Translations under genes and position numbers: made by a program
Assembly: GCF_020921035.1 (NCBI RefSeq)
Contig: NC_063150.1
Coordinates: 2,232,001-2,296,000 of the forward strand
Source: Rhodamnia argentea
Taxonomy: Eukaryota; Streptophyta; Magnoliopsida; Myrtales; Myrtaceae
Direction: 5' to 3'
DNA: 64,000 bases
Notes under the pieces: model-generated
Databases searched by the model: none
Told to the model about the DNA's origin: nothing
What the model saw: only the letters and a program-made list of their open reading frames with translations
In this document: positions 24,373 through 35,940 of the stretch, in pieces
How the letters are laid out: every line of letters begins with the position of its first letter
Position numbering within the stretch: position 1 is the first letter of the stretch

Positions 24373-25514
24373 TATAATATGATCGGGCAAACCCCGTAGG
24401 TCAATATAATCGTAATTTATGGAAAACTAATCATTGAATCTTTTACATGTAAACTTGATTTTAAAAGTAATTTTCAACTATTTCATAAATAACTCATCTT
24501 TCGACTTACGATTATTTATCATTTGTAAAACGACAACGGATATTTCATAAATAACTTGATTTTTAAAATGGTTTTCATGCATTTCATAAATAATCAGTGA
24601 ATTTGTTACCGACACTTTGCATTCCCAAATCAGATCGCAAGCCGCGATCTCCTCGATTCTTGTCGTGCATTAAAAAAGGTTAGACGTTTTCTCATTGATT
24701 AAGTCCAATGGAATTGTATATACTTTTTATATTCATACGTTCTCCCTTCATCCAATAACATAAGCGTTTGGACTGGATTTTCTCACATGGTATTAAAAAA
24801 AAGATGTAGAGTTTAAATCCTTTACATATTTAAATTTTTAGAAGAGTGGAAAGTTGTATTTTATGTGCGTCCTAACTTAAGTTTTTGTGCTTGACTATCT
24901 AACCTCTTTGTTTCAGCTTTTAAGTCCGATTTTTTGTTTTCTATTTTCCTCTCCTTGCTGTAGTTTTATTTTCACAAGGACTAATCCCCTTCCTAACTTG
25001 TGCTTTTTGCCCTCGATCTCGGAGCGAGCCTCGCCGCATGGTGCGTGTCGCCACCATGCGTGATCTGCTGTAAACGAGGCCTATGTATCGATCAATCTAT
25101 AGTCTATAGCATGAAACAATGTAGAGAGACGCAATAGAGAAGATAATATAGACTATGCCAATTAGTTTACTCTTAAGGAGGATTTAGGATGCGCTTGTTT
25201 AGTGGGAAATCAATGATTTAGAAAATATTATCTTAAGAATGATGTCTTTTCTTTCAATAGGAATCATCCGAGTTCCCATTCGTGAGAAACGAAAACATTA
25301 GAATCATGCTCGCGATGTGATAGAAATAAGTTCAATGTTATATGGAAAAGTATTATTTCGTGGCGAATATGGACTCTCGGTTGATACATAAGCGCGTTGA
25401 TAATTAAAGTTGGGGTGCTACTTGCAACGTAAAACACTCACCCCCAATGCATCATAAGGTGGAAATAGGAATAGATGGAGAAAGCCAAGCGAGGTTGGAT
25501 CCGACCCGAAAGCC

Positions 25515-27159
25515 CTAAGCCGACAAGCCCACGCTATGGAGGACGACGGTCTCGACGGTGAGGCCGGGACCGAATCCAAAGAGCACGCCCCATTCGAGCC
25601 CCTCTCCGGTGGTCTTAAGCCCTTCCTTGGCCGATTTCTTCCTCATCTCGTCCATTACGAAGAAAGCGCATGCACTAGACATGTTGCCGTACTCGCCGAG
25701 CACATACCTCGAGCGGTCCATCTTCTCAGGCTTGAGCTTCAACTTGGCCTCGACGTCGTCGAGGATTGCGGGCCCGCCGGGGTGCACGATGTAGAAGAGA
25801 GAGTTCCAGTCCGTGATGCCCAGCGGCTGGAACGCCTCGGCCATGCTCTTTTCGATGTTCTTGGAGATGAGGCCCGGCACGTCCTTGAGGAGATGGATGG
25901 TGAGTCCAATCTGGCGGACGTGCCCGGCGATGGCGCCCTCGCTGTTGGGGAGGACGGTCTGGTACGCGGAGATGATCTCGTACAGGGGCCTCTCCACCCC
26001 CGGGACGGGATCGGAGCCCACGATGAGCGCGGAGGCGCCGTCGCCGAACAGGGCCTGGCCCACGAGGTTGTCCAGGTGGGCCTCGGTGGGCCCTCGGAAG
26101 GTGGCGACAGTGATCTCGGCGCAGACGACGAGGACGCGGGCCCCCTTGTTGTTCTCGGCGATGTCCTTGGCAAGGCGGAGGACGAGGCCGCCGCCGTAGC
26201 AACCCACCTGGTACATCATGTACCGCTTGACGGATGGACGGAGGCCCAAGAGCTTGGTGAGCTGGTAGTCGCAGCCCGGCATGTCCACGCAGCTGGTGGT
26301 GCAAAACACCAGGTGGGTGATCTTGGACTTGGGCTGACCCCATTCCTTGATGGCGTTGGCCGCCGCCTCTTTCCCTAGCTTTGGCACTTCCACCAGCAAA
26401 ATGTCGTGCCTCGCATCCAGGGAGGGTTCCGTGAACGAACACAGCTGCGGGTGCTCTTTCAATATCTCCTCCGTCATGTGCAGGTACCTCTTCTTGATCA
26501 TGGATCGTTCACCTAAACATTTACACCAAACACAGATTTATGTCGTGGACCGCTGCGACAGCGACGCTTTATCTGTAGTCTTCTTCTTTATGGACCGATT
26601 GGACTTCCAAACGAATATTTTACAAGAAGCCGATAAGAAATTCTATCAATAACCGGTCAATTTGACCCTTTGGAACAACATGATGACGATGAAGGATGCA
26701 ATCTTTTCAATGACCCCGCAAGTTATCGCCGGAAAAAAATAAAAAACCGGTCCCGGCATCGAAAACTTCCGTGAAAAAAATGGTTGATTTGCTTTGACTC
26801 TCTCTCCCTAATTTCGTATCTAAGCATTTATACGCTAATCTTTAGTCCCTGCTGTCTACGGTGTTTGAAACTGCCATGCACAGAAAGGTCAAGCCACTCA
26901 AATTCCTAGATGAGGGCACCCAAAAAAAAAAAAAAACGATTGAAAGTGCATCAATGTAGGTATGGTTTCAACTATACGTACACATGCGCTTGAACTTGTT
27001 TTTCAGCTCTGTCTTGTGCTCGCTCTTGGTGACTCGAAATAAAAAATCCGGGTATGTGCTCTGGTCGACAACGTTCGGGGGGGTCGCTGTTCCAATGGCC
27101 AGGATCGTGGCAGGACCTTGTGATTTCTGGGCGCGGCAGAGTTCCTCGACGCTCACCAT
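25515..27159 (-). CDS. Type III polyketide synthase (chalcone synthase superfamily)
   Basis: Condenses a CoA starter with malonyl-CoA units; cytosolic homodimer (family knowledge). Two exons, 27159-26982 and 26512-25515, give 391 residues (CHS about 389). The single intron splits the Cys60 codon in phase 1, the classic position. Catalytic triad Cys164, His303 and Asn336 is present, as are Thr132, Met137, Thr197, Phe215, Gly256, Ser338 and the C-terminal [15 protein letters not shown]. Departures from typical CHS: gatekeeper Phe265 is Ile ([12 protein letters not shown]), Gly134 and Ala140 are Cys, and the nucleophile loop is [12 protein letters not shown] rather than QQGCFAGGTVLR. CYGGG and AIAGHV recall valerophenone and aloesone synthases. 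It may be an acylphloroglucinol or pyrone-type enzyme rather than a naringenin chalcone synthase; the substrate cannot be told from sequence. Confidence 0.93.
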
Positions 27160-27306
27160 TTTTTTTTTCTTGTCGGGGGTTTTAAATAAAATGGGAGACG
27201 GCGAGGGTCGCTGAGCGGTCGCGACGGAGGAGAGGCAGTGGTGGACTGGGGTTGCTAGTGAATCTTTGCGGTGTGGTGCACAAGTGAACTTCGGGAGAGA
27301 GTAGGA

Positions 27307-27351
27307 TTTATATGCAAGAGAGGCCATGAGATGGTGGTTGGGCTTCACGTG
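27307..27351 (-). promoter_or_regulatory. PKS core promoter: TATA box, MYB-like site and G-box
   Basis: On the minus strand a TATAAA lies at 27312-27307, about 150 bases before the ATG. Upstream of it are CCCAACCACC (27342-27333), resembling a MYB-recognition core, and CACGTG (27346-27351), a G-box. A G-box next to a MYB element is the known light-responsive layout of CHS promoters. Assignment is by motif only. Confidence 0.55.
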
Positions 27352-27359
27352 CGTGTCTC

Positions 27360-27980
27360 GTGATATGACTTCGGGGACCTAGCTGTCGCGTGACACGCTC
27401 GTGTTCGTAATTACTTGTCCATCACAAACCAAAGTATCAACCCCTCCTAATATCATGACAAATGACATTCTCTATGATGAACAAAAAGTTCTTGACGATA
27501 CACCACTCATTGCCATCTCTATACACGAGCGAAATCGAGTCAAATTACTCGCGAGAGCTTGGCTCGGCAAGATGTCTACTCGAGATCGACTCACTTAATT
27601 TCGATTTGAGATGGAGTTCAAACTACTTGAGTATCTGAGTTCGAGTTGGTCAGTCTTCAACTCAGTAGGCTCCCAGCCCTAATTGGATTTTCATTATCTT
27701 ATCGATATATTATATTATTATAAGAATGGGCAAAATACTTGAAATAACATTTGAGCTTATAAAACTAGAATTTTCATATATAAGTTGACTACAATTAAAT
27801 CCAATGGAGTTGAGTTCGAGTATCTGGATTTTCTAATGGAATCAATCTCGAGTAAAATTATCTATACTCAATCAAGCCCGATTCTAGCTTCAAGAACCAA
27901 GTATGTGAGTCGAGTCAAATTGAGCTCGAACTTGGTAGTATATCAACCCTACTCGGCTCGATTATACACCTATACATATG
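27360..27980. other. PKS upstream intergenic region
   Basis: Distal PKS promoter and AT-rich DNA. 27520-27960 has repeated 'gagctcg/gagttcgag/actcgag' words on both strands, like an old decayed repeat. No coding sequence seen. Confidence 0.45.
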
Positions 27981-27989
27981 ATTCAATTG

Positions 27990-28524
27990 GGGGAAATTTT
28001 AAAAAAATTATGAACCTATTTTATTGGTATCAATTTACTCCTAACCATTTCAATTGGACTAATTTAGTCCTAAATATTTTCATATTTTGCCAATTGAGTC
28101 CATCTAGCAAATTTTGACAAGAAATCACCGATGTGAACAGTTTTTACAATTTAAAAAACAATTTTTTTTCATTATTTTTTTTCCTGCGAGGGTTGCCAGC
28201 GACCCTCACCCATATTTTGGGGGAAGGCCTTTGAGACCATAACCCTCGCTAGCCAAAAGAAAAGGAAAAAAAAAAGAATGAAAAAACAATACAAAAAAAA
28301 AAATGAAAGAACAAAAAAATAAGTAAATAATTATTAAAAATGACTACGTCGGTGTCAAACGTGTAATGTAGATGGTTGGTATTCATATCAACGATTTCTT
28401 GCCACTTGGATGGACTCATTCGGTAAAATATGAAAATGTATATGGCTAAATTGGTCTAATTAAAAAGTTTAGAACTGAATTGATACCAATAAAATAGTTT
28501 TAGAACTTTTTGGTACTTTCCCCT
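27990..28524. mobile_element. Non-autonomous Mutator-like TIR element with 9-bp TSD
   Basis: Flanked by the direct repeat attcaattg at 27981-27989 and 28525-28533. The element runs from ggggaaattttaaaaaaatt to ggtactttcccct. Its ends form long imperfect inverted repeats (over 100 bases) with the words 'ttattggtatcaattt' and 'ctaaattggtctaatt'. The middle has a short GC-rich core (gcgagggttgccagcgacc, 28187-28260) between A/T tracts. No transposase. A 9-bp duplication with long TIRs points to the Mutator superfamily. One extra T at the right end leaves the exact boundary open. Confidence 0.8.
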
Positions 28525-28533
28525 ATTCAATTG

Positions 28534-29224
28534 TGATTAGAATCGTGCTATCCCCTGTCTTTGTTTTTTTTTTTTTTTCCTCCTAATGAAATACTTAATT
28601 TGTATGACTGAGGTGAGACTATACTTTCTGTGTTGCTAAGATATAAAGTACATTGATCGCACAATATTCTAATAGTTTAAACTCTTAGAATAAGCAGCTG
28701 AGCGTGCAACTTCAAGTTGGTACTAAAGCTTGAGGTCTAGAAAGGTATGGACACTCTAGCTAAGAGAGGTCGGCAAGGAGAAAACCCCATTAGGATCTAG
28801 AGAACTATTCCCCGACTTAAGCGAGGGTGATTTCCTAATCACTAACAAGAGGAAAAAGCATCATGAACATAAGTAATAAACGATTGCATATATGTAACTT
28901 CAAATCGCACATGGATGGTTATGTGCGGATGCTAAATCAACGAGCGGGTCGGTAATATTAGTCGCGACCCAAAATTCGGACTAAACACCATGGGAATGTG
29001 TTTTGACTTACATTTTTCAGTTGATTGGGACAAATTAACAGAATACCTTGAGTCCATTGGCATGCATGATATATGAATATAAAGCCGGTTTATACAACTC
29101 CCTAAGATGGATTTGAAAAATGAAGGTCTATACGGTGCACCTCTTATTCCGATTTTGTCCAATGATCTTGACAAGAGACGTCGACAACGAAAAATGATAT
29201 CAGATCTTTCCTTAGGTTTAGATT
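28534..29224. other. Intergenic region without recognised feature
   Basis: AT-rich with an open frame on the minus strand at 28932-29174 that has no known motif. I see no gene. Confidence 0.45.
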
Positions 29225-29335
29225 GGCTGAGTCGTCATTTTGGTTAATTTATTGAAAGCGATACGACTAAAATTGGGTGCCTAACTTTATAGTCTCTCCG
29301 AGTTCGAGTCGGGCAATGCCAGACACAATTCATTT
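29225..29335 (+). repeat. SINE-like tRNA-related sequence
   Basis: A-box-like TTGGCTGAGTCG near 29223 and B-box-like CGAGTTCGAGTC near 29298, spaced somewhat more widely than in a tRNA. No clear tail or duplication. Confidence 0.3.
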
Positions 29336-29419
29336 GCACGAAACACGAAATGCAAATTACGGATAAAAAACTCGAATACAACTTGACATGGAATGGACTC
29401 CGGCCATCATATGTGGCAT

Positions 29420-29835
29420 AGCCGGTGTTGATATGGACAATCTTTAAAATTTTCTTTTTAATTTTTTTGAACTTTTTAATTTTATTTTTTTGTTCTTTTT
29501 TTTTTTCCAACTTTGGGCCGCCGATGGTCGAATGGATCCGGGCAAGGGCTCAACATCCTCGTGGGGCCTTGCTTGTGGCTGGCGAGGGTCGGTCGATGAC
29601 CTTGCCAACCCAAAGTGAGGGGAAAAAAGAAAGAAAAGGAAAAAAAAAAAATTTTATGCACTTCTTTTAAAAATATTATAAAAATTATTCATATCAGCAT
29701 TGGCAAGAACGGCCGTCATCCACATTAACGATTTTTTTATCAACATTGATCGGAAGAACTACATTGGCAAATCCTTAAAATGTTTATAATTGAATGGACA
29801 TAATCGAAAGGTTTAAAATTGAATTGGTCGCCGTA
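29420..29835. repeat. Decayed GC-core TIR element
   Basis: AT-rich arm, GC-rich core at 29515-29615 (ggctggcgagggtcgg), then an arm with 'ttattcatatcagcattgg...acattaacga' and 'aaaggtttaaaattgaattgg', as in the right arms of the elements at 27990 and 41745. The left end is not preserved. Confidence 0.55.
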
Positions 29836-30747
29836 TTTTAGATATAAGATTTTTTTTTCACACATGATCATGACACCTAACTCGATTCACCAGCTTCAGT
29901 CCTTCACCCAAAGACAAAATAAAAAATAGCTTATAGATATATGATATGTCTGCACCTACCTATGGCGTAGCTGGTGGCTGCCCACATCGCCTCCGTAATT
30001 CATGAGTTGCGGTCCTTCACTGACAATGAAAATAATCATTCAAGTAACATCGATTAGCCTCAGTAATTGGAAAGTCCTGATAGATGTTTCTCATTCCTAG
30101 TGGGAAGGAACCAATTGAAACTGCCCTTTCCACTGTAGTAAATCTGAGAGTGTGTTGGGAGAGGATTTTGCTTTTTAGCATCGAGGACTGGATATTTAGG
30201 ATCATTTGCAATCATGTCTATTTGTTTCTCATAATTAGATAAAATATTTTTTTTGCTCTTTTTATAAAAAATAAAAAGCTTGACGAGACCCGAAAGACGG
30301 GATAAGTGAAGAATCGGGATGTAAGGTTTTAGCCGCTGCTCAATTGAGAATCGAAAGTTATTGTTTTGTTGAAGACCTAAGATTTTCAAAAATTCTGAAT
30401 CAGGCCTCGAGCTCGTTGTGAGTACGAATCAGCAGTTGAAAATCCGATATGGCTATCGCGTGGAATGTTTAGTCATTTGCCTTTTTTTTTTAGTTTTCGA
30501 GTTCTGAACTCCAACGATGGCGAGTTTGACACTTGATTATGGTTTTTGGCAAAATCTTAAGTCCTCGATAAACCACATTAATCGAGGGATAAAATCTTAA
30601 CTCATGGATCCACACTTTGTCCCCAAAAAGAACCGACTTGATGTGCATCAATTTGTGCATATAACAAGGAATCATAGCTTCGTCGTGTACCATCGGATCC
30701 CATCCGGGAGTTAAGAATACAAAAGTTAGTATACGAATATAATTTAG
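29836..30747. other. Intergenic region without recognised feature
   Basis: Two short open frames on the minus strand (30060-30389 and 30490-30693) carry no motif I recognise. They may be debris of a larger gene or element. Confidence 0.4.
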
Positions 30748-31345
30748 AATTGAGAAAATTTCAAATAAAGGCTCGAAATATTCTCATTTTCTCAAATAAG
30801 AGTATGAAGTAAATATTATTTCAAACAAAGACTTGAAGTGTCCTCATTTTCTCAAATAAAGATTTGAAGTGGACCTTATTTTAGACAAATGCCTGAAATG
30901 GCCATGTCAATCTTAAAAAGGGGCATGAAAAATGAAAAATTGAAACCTTGGCTCTGCTCGTGCCTGCTGCCCATTGCTGGTGGGGTCGCCAAGAACCCTC
31001 GCGAGAACCGGGAGAGGGCCGGGACCCTTTCCCAAATCTAGGTAGAGGATTGCAGCCCTCGCCAAGGCGCCGGTGACCATAGGCAAGCGAGTGCTTGGAT
31101 TTTTTTTTAATTATTTAATTATTTAAGTTTTAACATTTTTTTCCTTTTTTGAAAAAAGGATAAAACAAAGAAAATATTCAAAAAAGTGTAAAGGACGAAA
31201 ATGCCCTTAACCACCCGGTGAGATCAAGCCCTTTTTTTATATTGACATAACCACTTCATGCTCTTATTTGAAATAAGGTTTACTTCATGTTTTTATTTGA
31301 AAAAATGAAGCATTTCGATCTCTTATTTGGAATTTTTCCTTTAAA
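30748..31345. mobile_element. TIR element, 'caaataaagatttgaag' family
   Basis: Ends are inverted copies: gaaaatttcaaataaagg at left, and ttatttggaatttttcct at right. Sub-terminal words ctcaaataaagatttgaagtgga (left) and ttatttgaaataagg (right) face each other. A GC-rich core (gggtcgccaagaaccctcgc) sits at 30955-31090. No target-site duplication recognised. A second copy is at 57095-57612. Confidence 0.65.
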
Positions 31346-32478
31346 AAATAACGCGACTGATTTTAACTGATTTTTTTTTTATGGGATCCACTTATTAAAG
31401 CATTCTCTTGCAACTCATCCCATCACTTTATGAATCAGTTTCCAGAATCAATCTTTACTAACATTACGGACAAAAATTACCGTCAAGAAGGTCATGCACC
31501 CCCATGTTTTTACGTGGAATAGTTTCCAACTGCGACAACAAATTACCATAGTCCTCAAATTCTTCTCTTGTAATAAGGTTCTTGATGCATAATTTTCTTT
31601 AATATTTTCTATGATCTTAAGGATGATTTATTAGCTAGTATATCTCCATTTAGCTGGTACTTTGGGCTAGGAGTTACTTATGGTGTGCAAATGTTTTTGA
31701 ATGCATCATGATGGGAAAGGCATGTAACCACCAAACTAATTAAGCTATTCGAGGGAGTTGGTCCCGGAGGAGAGGGGTCCAAAATCTCTTCATGTCAGTC
31801 TAAGTCACTTTTGAGCATACTCTCCCTTTCCCTATTCTACACAAAAGTTGGTGAAACGAAAATATGTAACTGTTTCCGACCACTATTTTACATTATGGTT
31901 AAAGTCAATGTCATCTTAACGGTGTAGTTGTTGGTACGATGCCCCCGACTAGGACAGTAATGATTTATATTGAAATTGTCATCTATAGGCATATATTTCG
32001 TGGTCACATGGCCTTTGCCTTTCCCCAAGTTATGGTTGAACTTTCCTTAGATGTCTCATGTATGTATAATCACGGCCTAATTTAGCCAATTTGGTTGTTG
32101 GCTGATTTTGGGCACTTAAGGTTTGAATTCTGAAAATCCCAATGGCCCAAACAAACACCCACACCAAACCCAAAAAAAAAAAAATATATTAAGACTAGAG
32201 GTCCGTTTTTTTATGAAAATTAATAATGTGGAAAATTTTTTTCCGAAAATAGTAGCTTACAACACTTACAAAAACAAATGAACAAAATTATGTCCATCGT
32301 TCCCGAAAACGTTTAGACATAAATTGTTATCGATAATGTAAATATTTTTATTTCAAGCGACTATTTTTAGGAAAATATTTTTCGAATCATCTATTCTTCG
32401 CAAAACAAACGAATATTAATTAAAATCTTGCAAGCAAAAATGATTATCACCAGGTGACTTATGAACTTTCCTTTATAC
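31346..32478. other. Intergenic region without recognised feature
   Basis: AT-rich; no open frame of note. 32200-32420 has 'gaaaatattttt/aaaaatattttc' words in both orientations, perhaps a small MITE remnant. Confidence 0.4.
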
Positions 32479-33048
32479 TAGGGCGCAAATGATAACCGTT
32501 ATGATTTTCTATTTATGTTCCAAAGCCATTTTTGAAACAGATTTGGAACAGAATCTGTTTGGTAACGCAATTTCATTTTTCTATTTCCGGAACAAATTTT
32601 ATTTCAAAAATAGGTTTGAAACAGAAATGTAAAGTTAAGATTTTCAGCTTCTTTGTTTTTGGAATAGAAATGATCATTCTTCTTATCACTCAATCCCTCT
32701 CTCTCGCGTCCCAATTGTTGATCGCCGATTGCCGGTTTGCTATCTCCTAGTACGCCGGTTGCCGATCCGCCGATCGCAGCTCCATTGTCCCCCGGCTCGC
32801 CGGTGCGCTATCTGCCGGTGCATTGCCCGTGGCTCCCGGTCGCGGGGCCACCGTCCACTAGTCCCCGGTCGTCGATCGCCGGTTCGCCATCCACCAATCG
32901 CCAGCAACCCTAGCAATTTTATGTTGTTATCAAGTGGATTTCTTTTTTGGAAACAGGAATTTTGTACCGTTATCAAACGCGTTTATTTGCTCAGAAACTC
33001 GTCTAGAAACCGATTCTAAAAACAAAATGGTTATTATTCACGCCCTTA
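32479..33048. repeat. hAT-like non-autonomous element with GC-rich core
   Basis: Left end TAGGGCGCAAATGATAACC and right end GGTTATTATTCACGCCCTTA are inverted copies with a few mismatches. Subterminal DNA is rich in 'gaaacag/ctgtttc' words. The core at 32720-32915 is GC-rich with repeated cgccgg/gatcgccgg. End style suggests hAT, but no 8-bp duplication is visible, so the superfamily is a guess. Confidence 0.5.
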
Positions 33049-34547
33049 GTATCATGTCTAACTTTCCACAACCAAATAATATTTTGATTGGACTAATTTG
33101 CCCTTAAAACTCATGCATATTTTCACGAAGATTCTTGAAAATTATGATGACAAAATGCCCTTATACCAAATCAGTGAACAGTAGTTTTTAGGCCGCGCTA
33201 AATCCACCCATATTTTGGCTGCAAGTTCACGTTATTCTTACTTTTCCGGCTTCTACCAATTTTTTGTTTTTCACTTTTCGCTTATTTAGCCTTGTTGCAG
33301 TCTAAAAGTAACAATATCTATCTGTCTGAAAACTGCCATGAGAAGTTATCCGTAAAATATAAAACCCATATTTTGCAATTTCACTCTAAGTTATATACAA
33401 ATTAGTCAAGTAAAAATCAATATCTATTGCATTTTCTTATTGAATTTATTTTTTAAAAAAGGAAGTATCTACATTAATGGATGTTTATTCACTTAAATTA
33501 AAAAATTTATTCTTGATATTATAAGTAATGTGTTGTGAATAATATTTATTTAGTCTTTTCCATTTTTTCCATGTAAGTTAAGTAGATAAGTCATTTTAAT
33601 AGACTCATTCTAAAAGTAATTTGTTTTAGCAATTGAAAAGAATGCATTTAATAACTACAATCTAAGTCAATCAAGTAAGCCATATAAATTACAAATAAAT
33701 GCTTTGGGAGAAGATAAGTTTTTGCTTTATTTGCAATTTTACTCTAGTGAGATACGTATTTCTAACTTTTTCTCAATGAGTGAATTCGATTGTTATCGCC
33801 GAAATTAAGAGAAATCTATTGCACTAAGGAAAAGCTATGCATTTAATGAAGTAAGGGACTCTTTTAATTAAATAATGAACTTATAAACTTTGTATGTTTC
33901 GATTGTTTACTTTTTCATCTTACTGTAATATCGATTAAATAAATTGCGACAAGCAATTTGCCTTAATCACTTCGTGGTTGCCTCGTACTGTCACATCATT
34001 GAGTGCAAAATAACACACAAATAAAGCAAAAGTGACAATTAAGTTGAGAAAAGAGGACACTTTAGAACGAAAAAGGAAAGTTGCTAAAAATGTTTTATGG
34101 AAGAAGAAACAAAAATAGGTCTATACTCTTTTGATAACATGTTCAGTTTGATAGAAGGGTGACTTTGTCTTTGTAATTGTTAGGAATAACTATGGAAATT
34201 AATTGTGGATGAGCTTTAAGGGCAAATCAATCAAACCAGAATAGAGGTTTCGCAACAGGCTATGGAGTAATTATGTTTTTTTGGTCGTGGAAAATATTAT
34301 TTTCCTATCAATTTCCCACGTTATTAAACATCAAACCCGGCCCGAACATAAAATATTCGGACAGATTGGCTCTCCCTTGCCATCACCGCTTGAATAGGTT
34401 AATACATGAATTGTCAAGCTTGGGTTAGAGTTTTTATTCATGGACCAATACATGGAGCTGCTTAATGATAAACGGATAAATTGGTTTATGGTTTAAGCAC
34501 ACAATATAAATTCGATTTTCCCGTACCGTTAGAAACGGTTCCATGCT
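33049..34547. other. Intergenic region without recognised feature
   Basis: Very AT-rich, no coding potential seen, no clear repeat structure. Confidence 0.45.
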
Positions 34548-34556
34548 CGGATCATC

Positions 34557-34963
34557 TAGTGTATATCAAAAAAGTCATAAATCTATTGTATTTATGCCAA
34601 TTTAGTCCTAAACCTTTCAATTGTGCCAATTCAGTCCTTAACCTTTTAACAACTTGCCAATTTTGTCTTAAAACTTTCAATTATATCAATTTAATCCTAA
34701 ATTTTTTGAAATTTTGCTATTTTAGTCATAAATCTATTATTTGAGTAATTTGCAGGAATGACTAAATTGATAATTCATGAAAAGAATTAGGACTAGTTTG
34801 GTAAATCATTAAAGGGATTAGGATCAAATTGACATAATTAAAAGGTTTATGACTGAATTAGCAAGTTGTCAAAAGGATCGGGATTGAATTAGCATAATCG
34901 AAAAGTTTAAGATTGAATTGGCACAAATACAATAAATTTAGTACTTTTTTAGTAATTTTCCCT
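34557..34963. mobile_element. Mutator-like MITE with 9-bp TSD
   Basis: Direct repeat cggatcatc at 34548-34556 and 34964-34972 (two further flanking bases, ct, also match). The element is almost all inverted repeat: left arm ctattgtatttatgccaatttagtc, right arm carrying its complement, each about 170 bases. No GC core. Shares the arm words 'gccaattcagtcctaa' with the elements at 27990 and 41745. No coding capacity. Confidence 0.8.
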
Positions 34964-34972
34964 CGGATCATC

Positions 34973-35247
34973 AATAGGGGAAGGATAGATGTCTTGAATA
35001 GCTGGGGCTCTTATGCCCACTCGCTTCTATCGAAGTCATGATAAAAGTTCTAGGTTAAAAGGTCTTTTGCTCTTTTAAGTAATCTTACACTATTTCAACC
35101 TTCAAATTGAGTTTTGCCACTATTGAATTTCTTGCACTCACAAATAGATAAAAGTTAATAAACAATCTTAAATATGATCGTTATAGATTAAAGAAATACT
35201 AATTTTGACTGGACTTTGTTGGCATAAGAACATTGCATTTATTTGTA

Positions 35248-35249
<2 letters not shown>
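34973..35249. other. Intergenic region without recognised feature
   Basis: AT-rich DNA between the MITE and the AT microsatellite; nothing recognised. Confidence 0.4.

Positions 35250-35301
<52 letters not shown>
35250..35301. repeat. (AT)n microsatellite
   Basis: An uninterrupted run of about 25 AT units. Likely polymorphic. Confidence 0.95.
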
Positions 35302-35302
<1 letters not shown>

Positions 35303-35513
35303 TCATTTCCTGGCAATCAAGGAACATATTTGCCTCCGCTAAGAAAAAATTCTAGATCATATTTGAACTCTCGCTCACGTCTTACCACGTCTATGGAATT
35401 AGTAAGGTATTTCATGGATTAGGGTTAAACTACTTGAGATGGAATAGAGATGTTCTATACACACATTTAAACAATGGGCCCAAGAGCTTACACTTTGTTG
35501 TAATTGTCATTGT

Positions 35514-35893
35514 TAGGATTAATACCACGAAAAACCTCAAAATAGTATACCTATTATAAATTTACTCAAAACTATTTTTTTTACCACAAAAAATCCCAAA
35601 CGGATATATCTATGGCAAATTTACCCTCTGTTAGTTTCCGTTAAATTGAATTAATATTACGAAAAACTCCAAACTGGTATACTTGTAACAAACGGGGGAG
35701 TAAAATCCCCAAATTAGTACATCCATCAATTGTGTTATGTCATCCAACTCAGTAATTCGAAGGTAAAAATTAACAAATAATAACAAGGGTGAATTTGTCA
35801 TAAGAACATCAGTTTGGGGTTTTTGGTAGTCAAAAAATTAGTTTAGAGTAAATTTGTTACAAGTATACTAGTTAGGGATTTTCATAGTATTAG
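35514..35893. repeat. MITE-like inverted repeat, 'taataccac' family
   Basis: Left end ggattaataccacgaaaaac and right end gattttcatagtattagcc are inverted copies. The inside repeats 'aactggtatacttgtaacaa' and its complement. Same family as 23964-24372. Confidence 0.6.
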
Positions 35894-35940
35894 CCTTGTT
35901 ATTATTGTTATTATTAAGTTGGAACACTTTAAACTCGGGG

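Larger units (their letters stand above)
22189..25514. other. Intergenic region, COQ6 promoter side to PKS 3' side
   Basis: 22189-22300 contains the likely COQ6 promoter with CACGTG and an ACGCGT-type core. The rest is AT-rich repeat debris listed separately. 24400-25500 has no recognisable coding sequence. Confidence 0.5.

Noticed and set aside
25536..26378. Long plus-strand open frame of 280 codons opposite the PKS.
   Set aside because: It is a mirror frame of GC-rich PKS coding sequence, full of Gly, Ala, Glu and Asp, with no family motif. The minus-strand PKS explains the region.
14980..27159. COQ6 and the type III PKS as a biosynthetic cluster.
   Set aside because: They serve different pathways and compartments and are separated by over 3 kb of repeats; adjacency looks incidental.
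28932..29174. 80-codon open frame on the minus strand.
   Set aside because: Too short, no motif, flanked by SINE-like and TIR-element DNA.
30060..30693. Possible decayed resistance-gene fragments on the minus strand.
   Set aside because: A few hydrophobic stretches only; no TIR, NB-ARC or clear LRR motif could be read.
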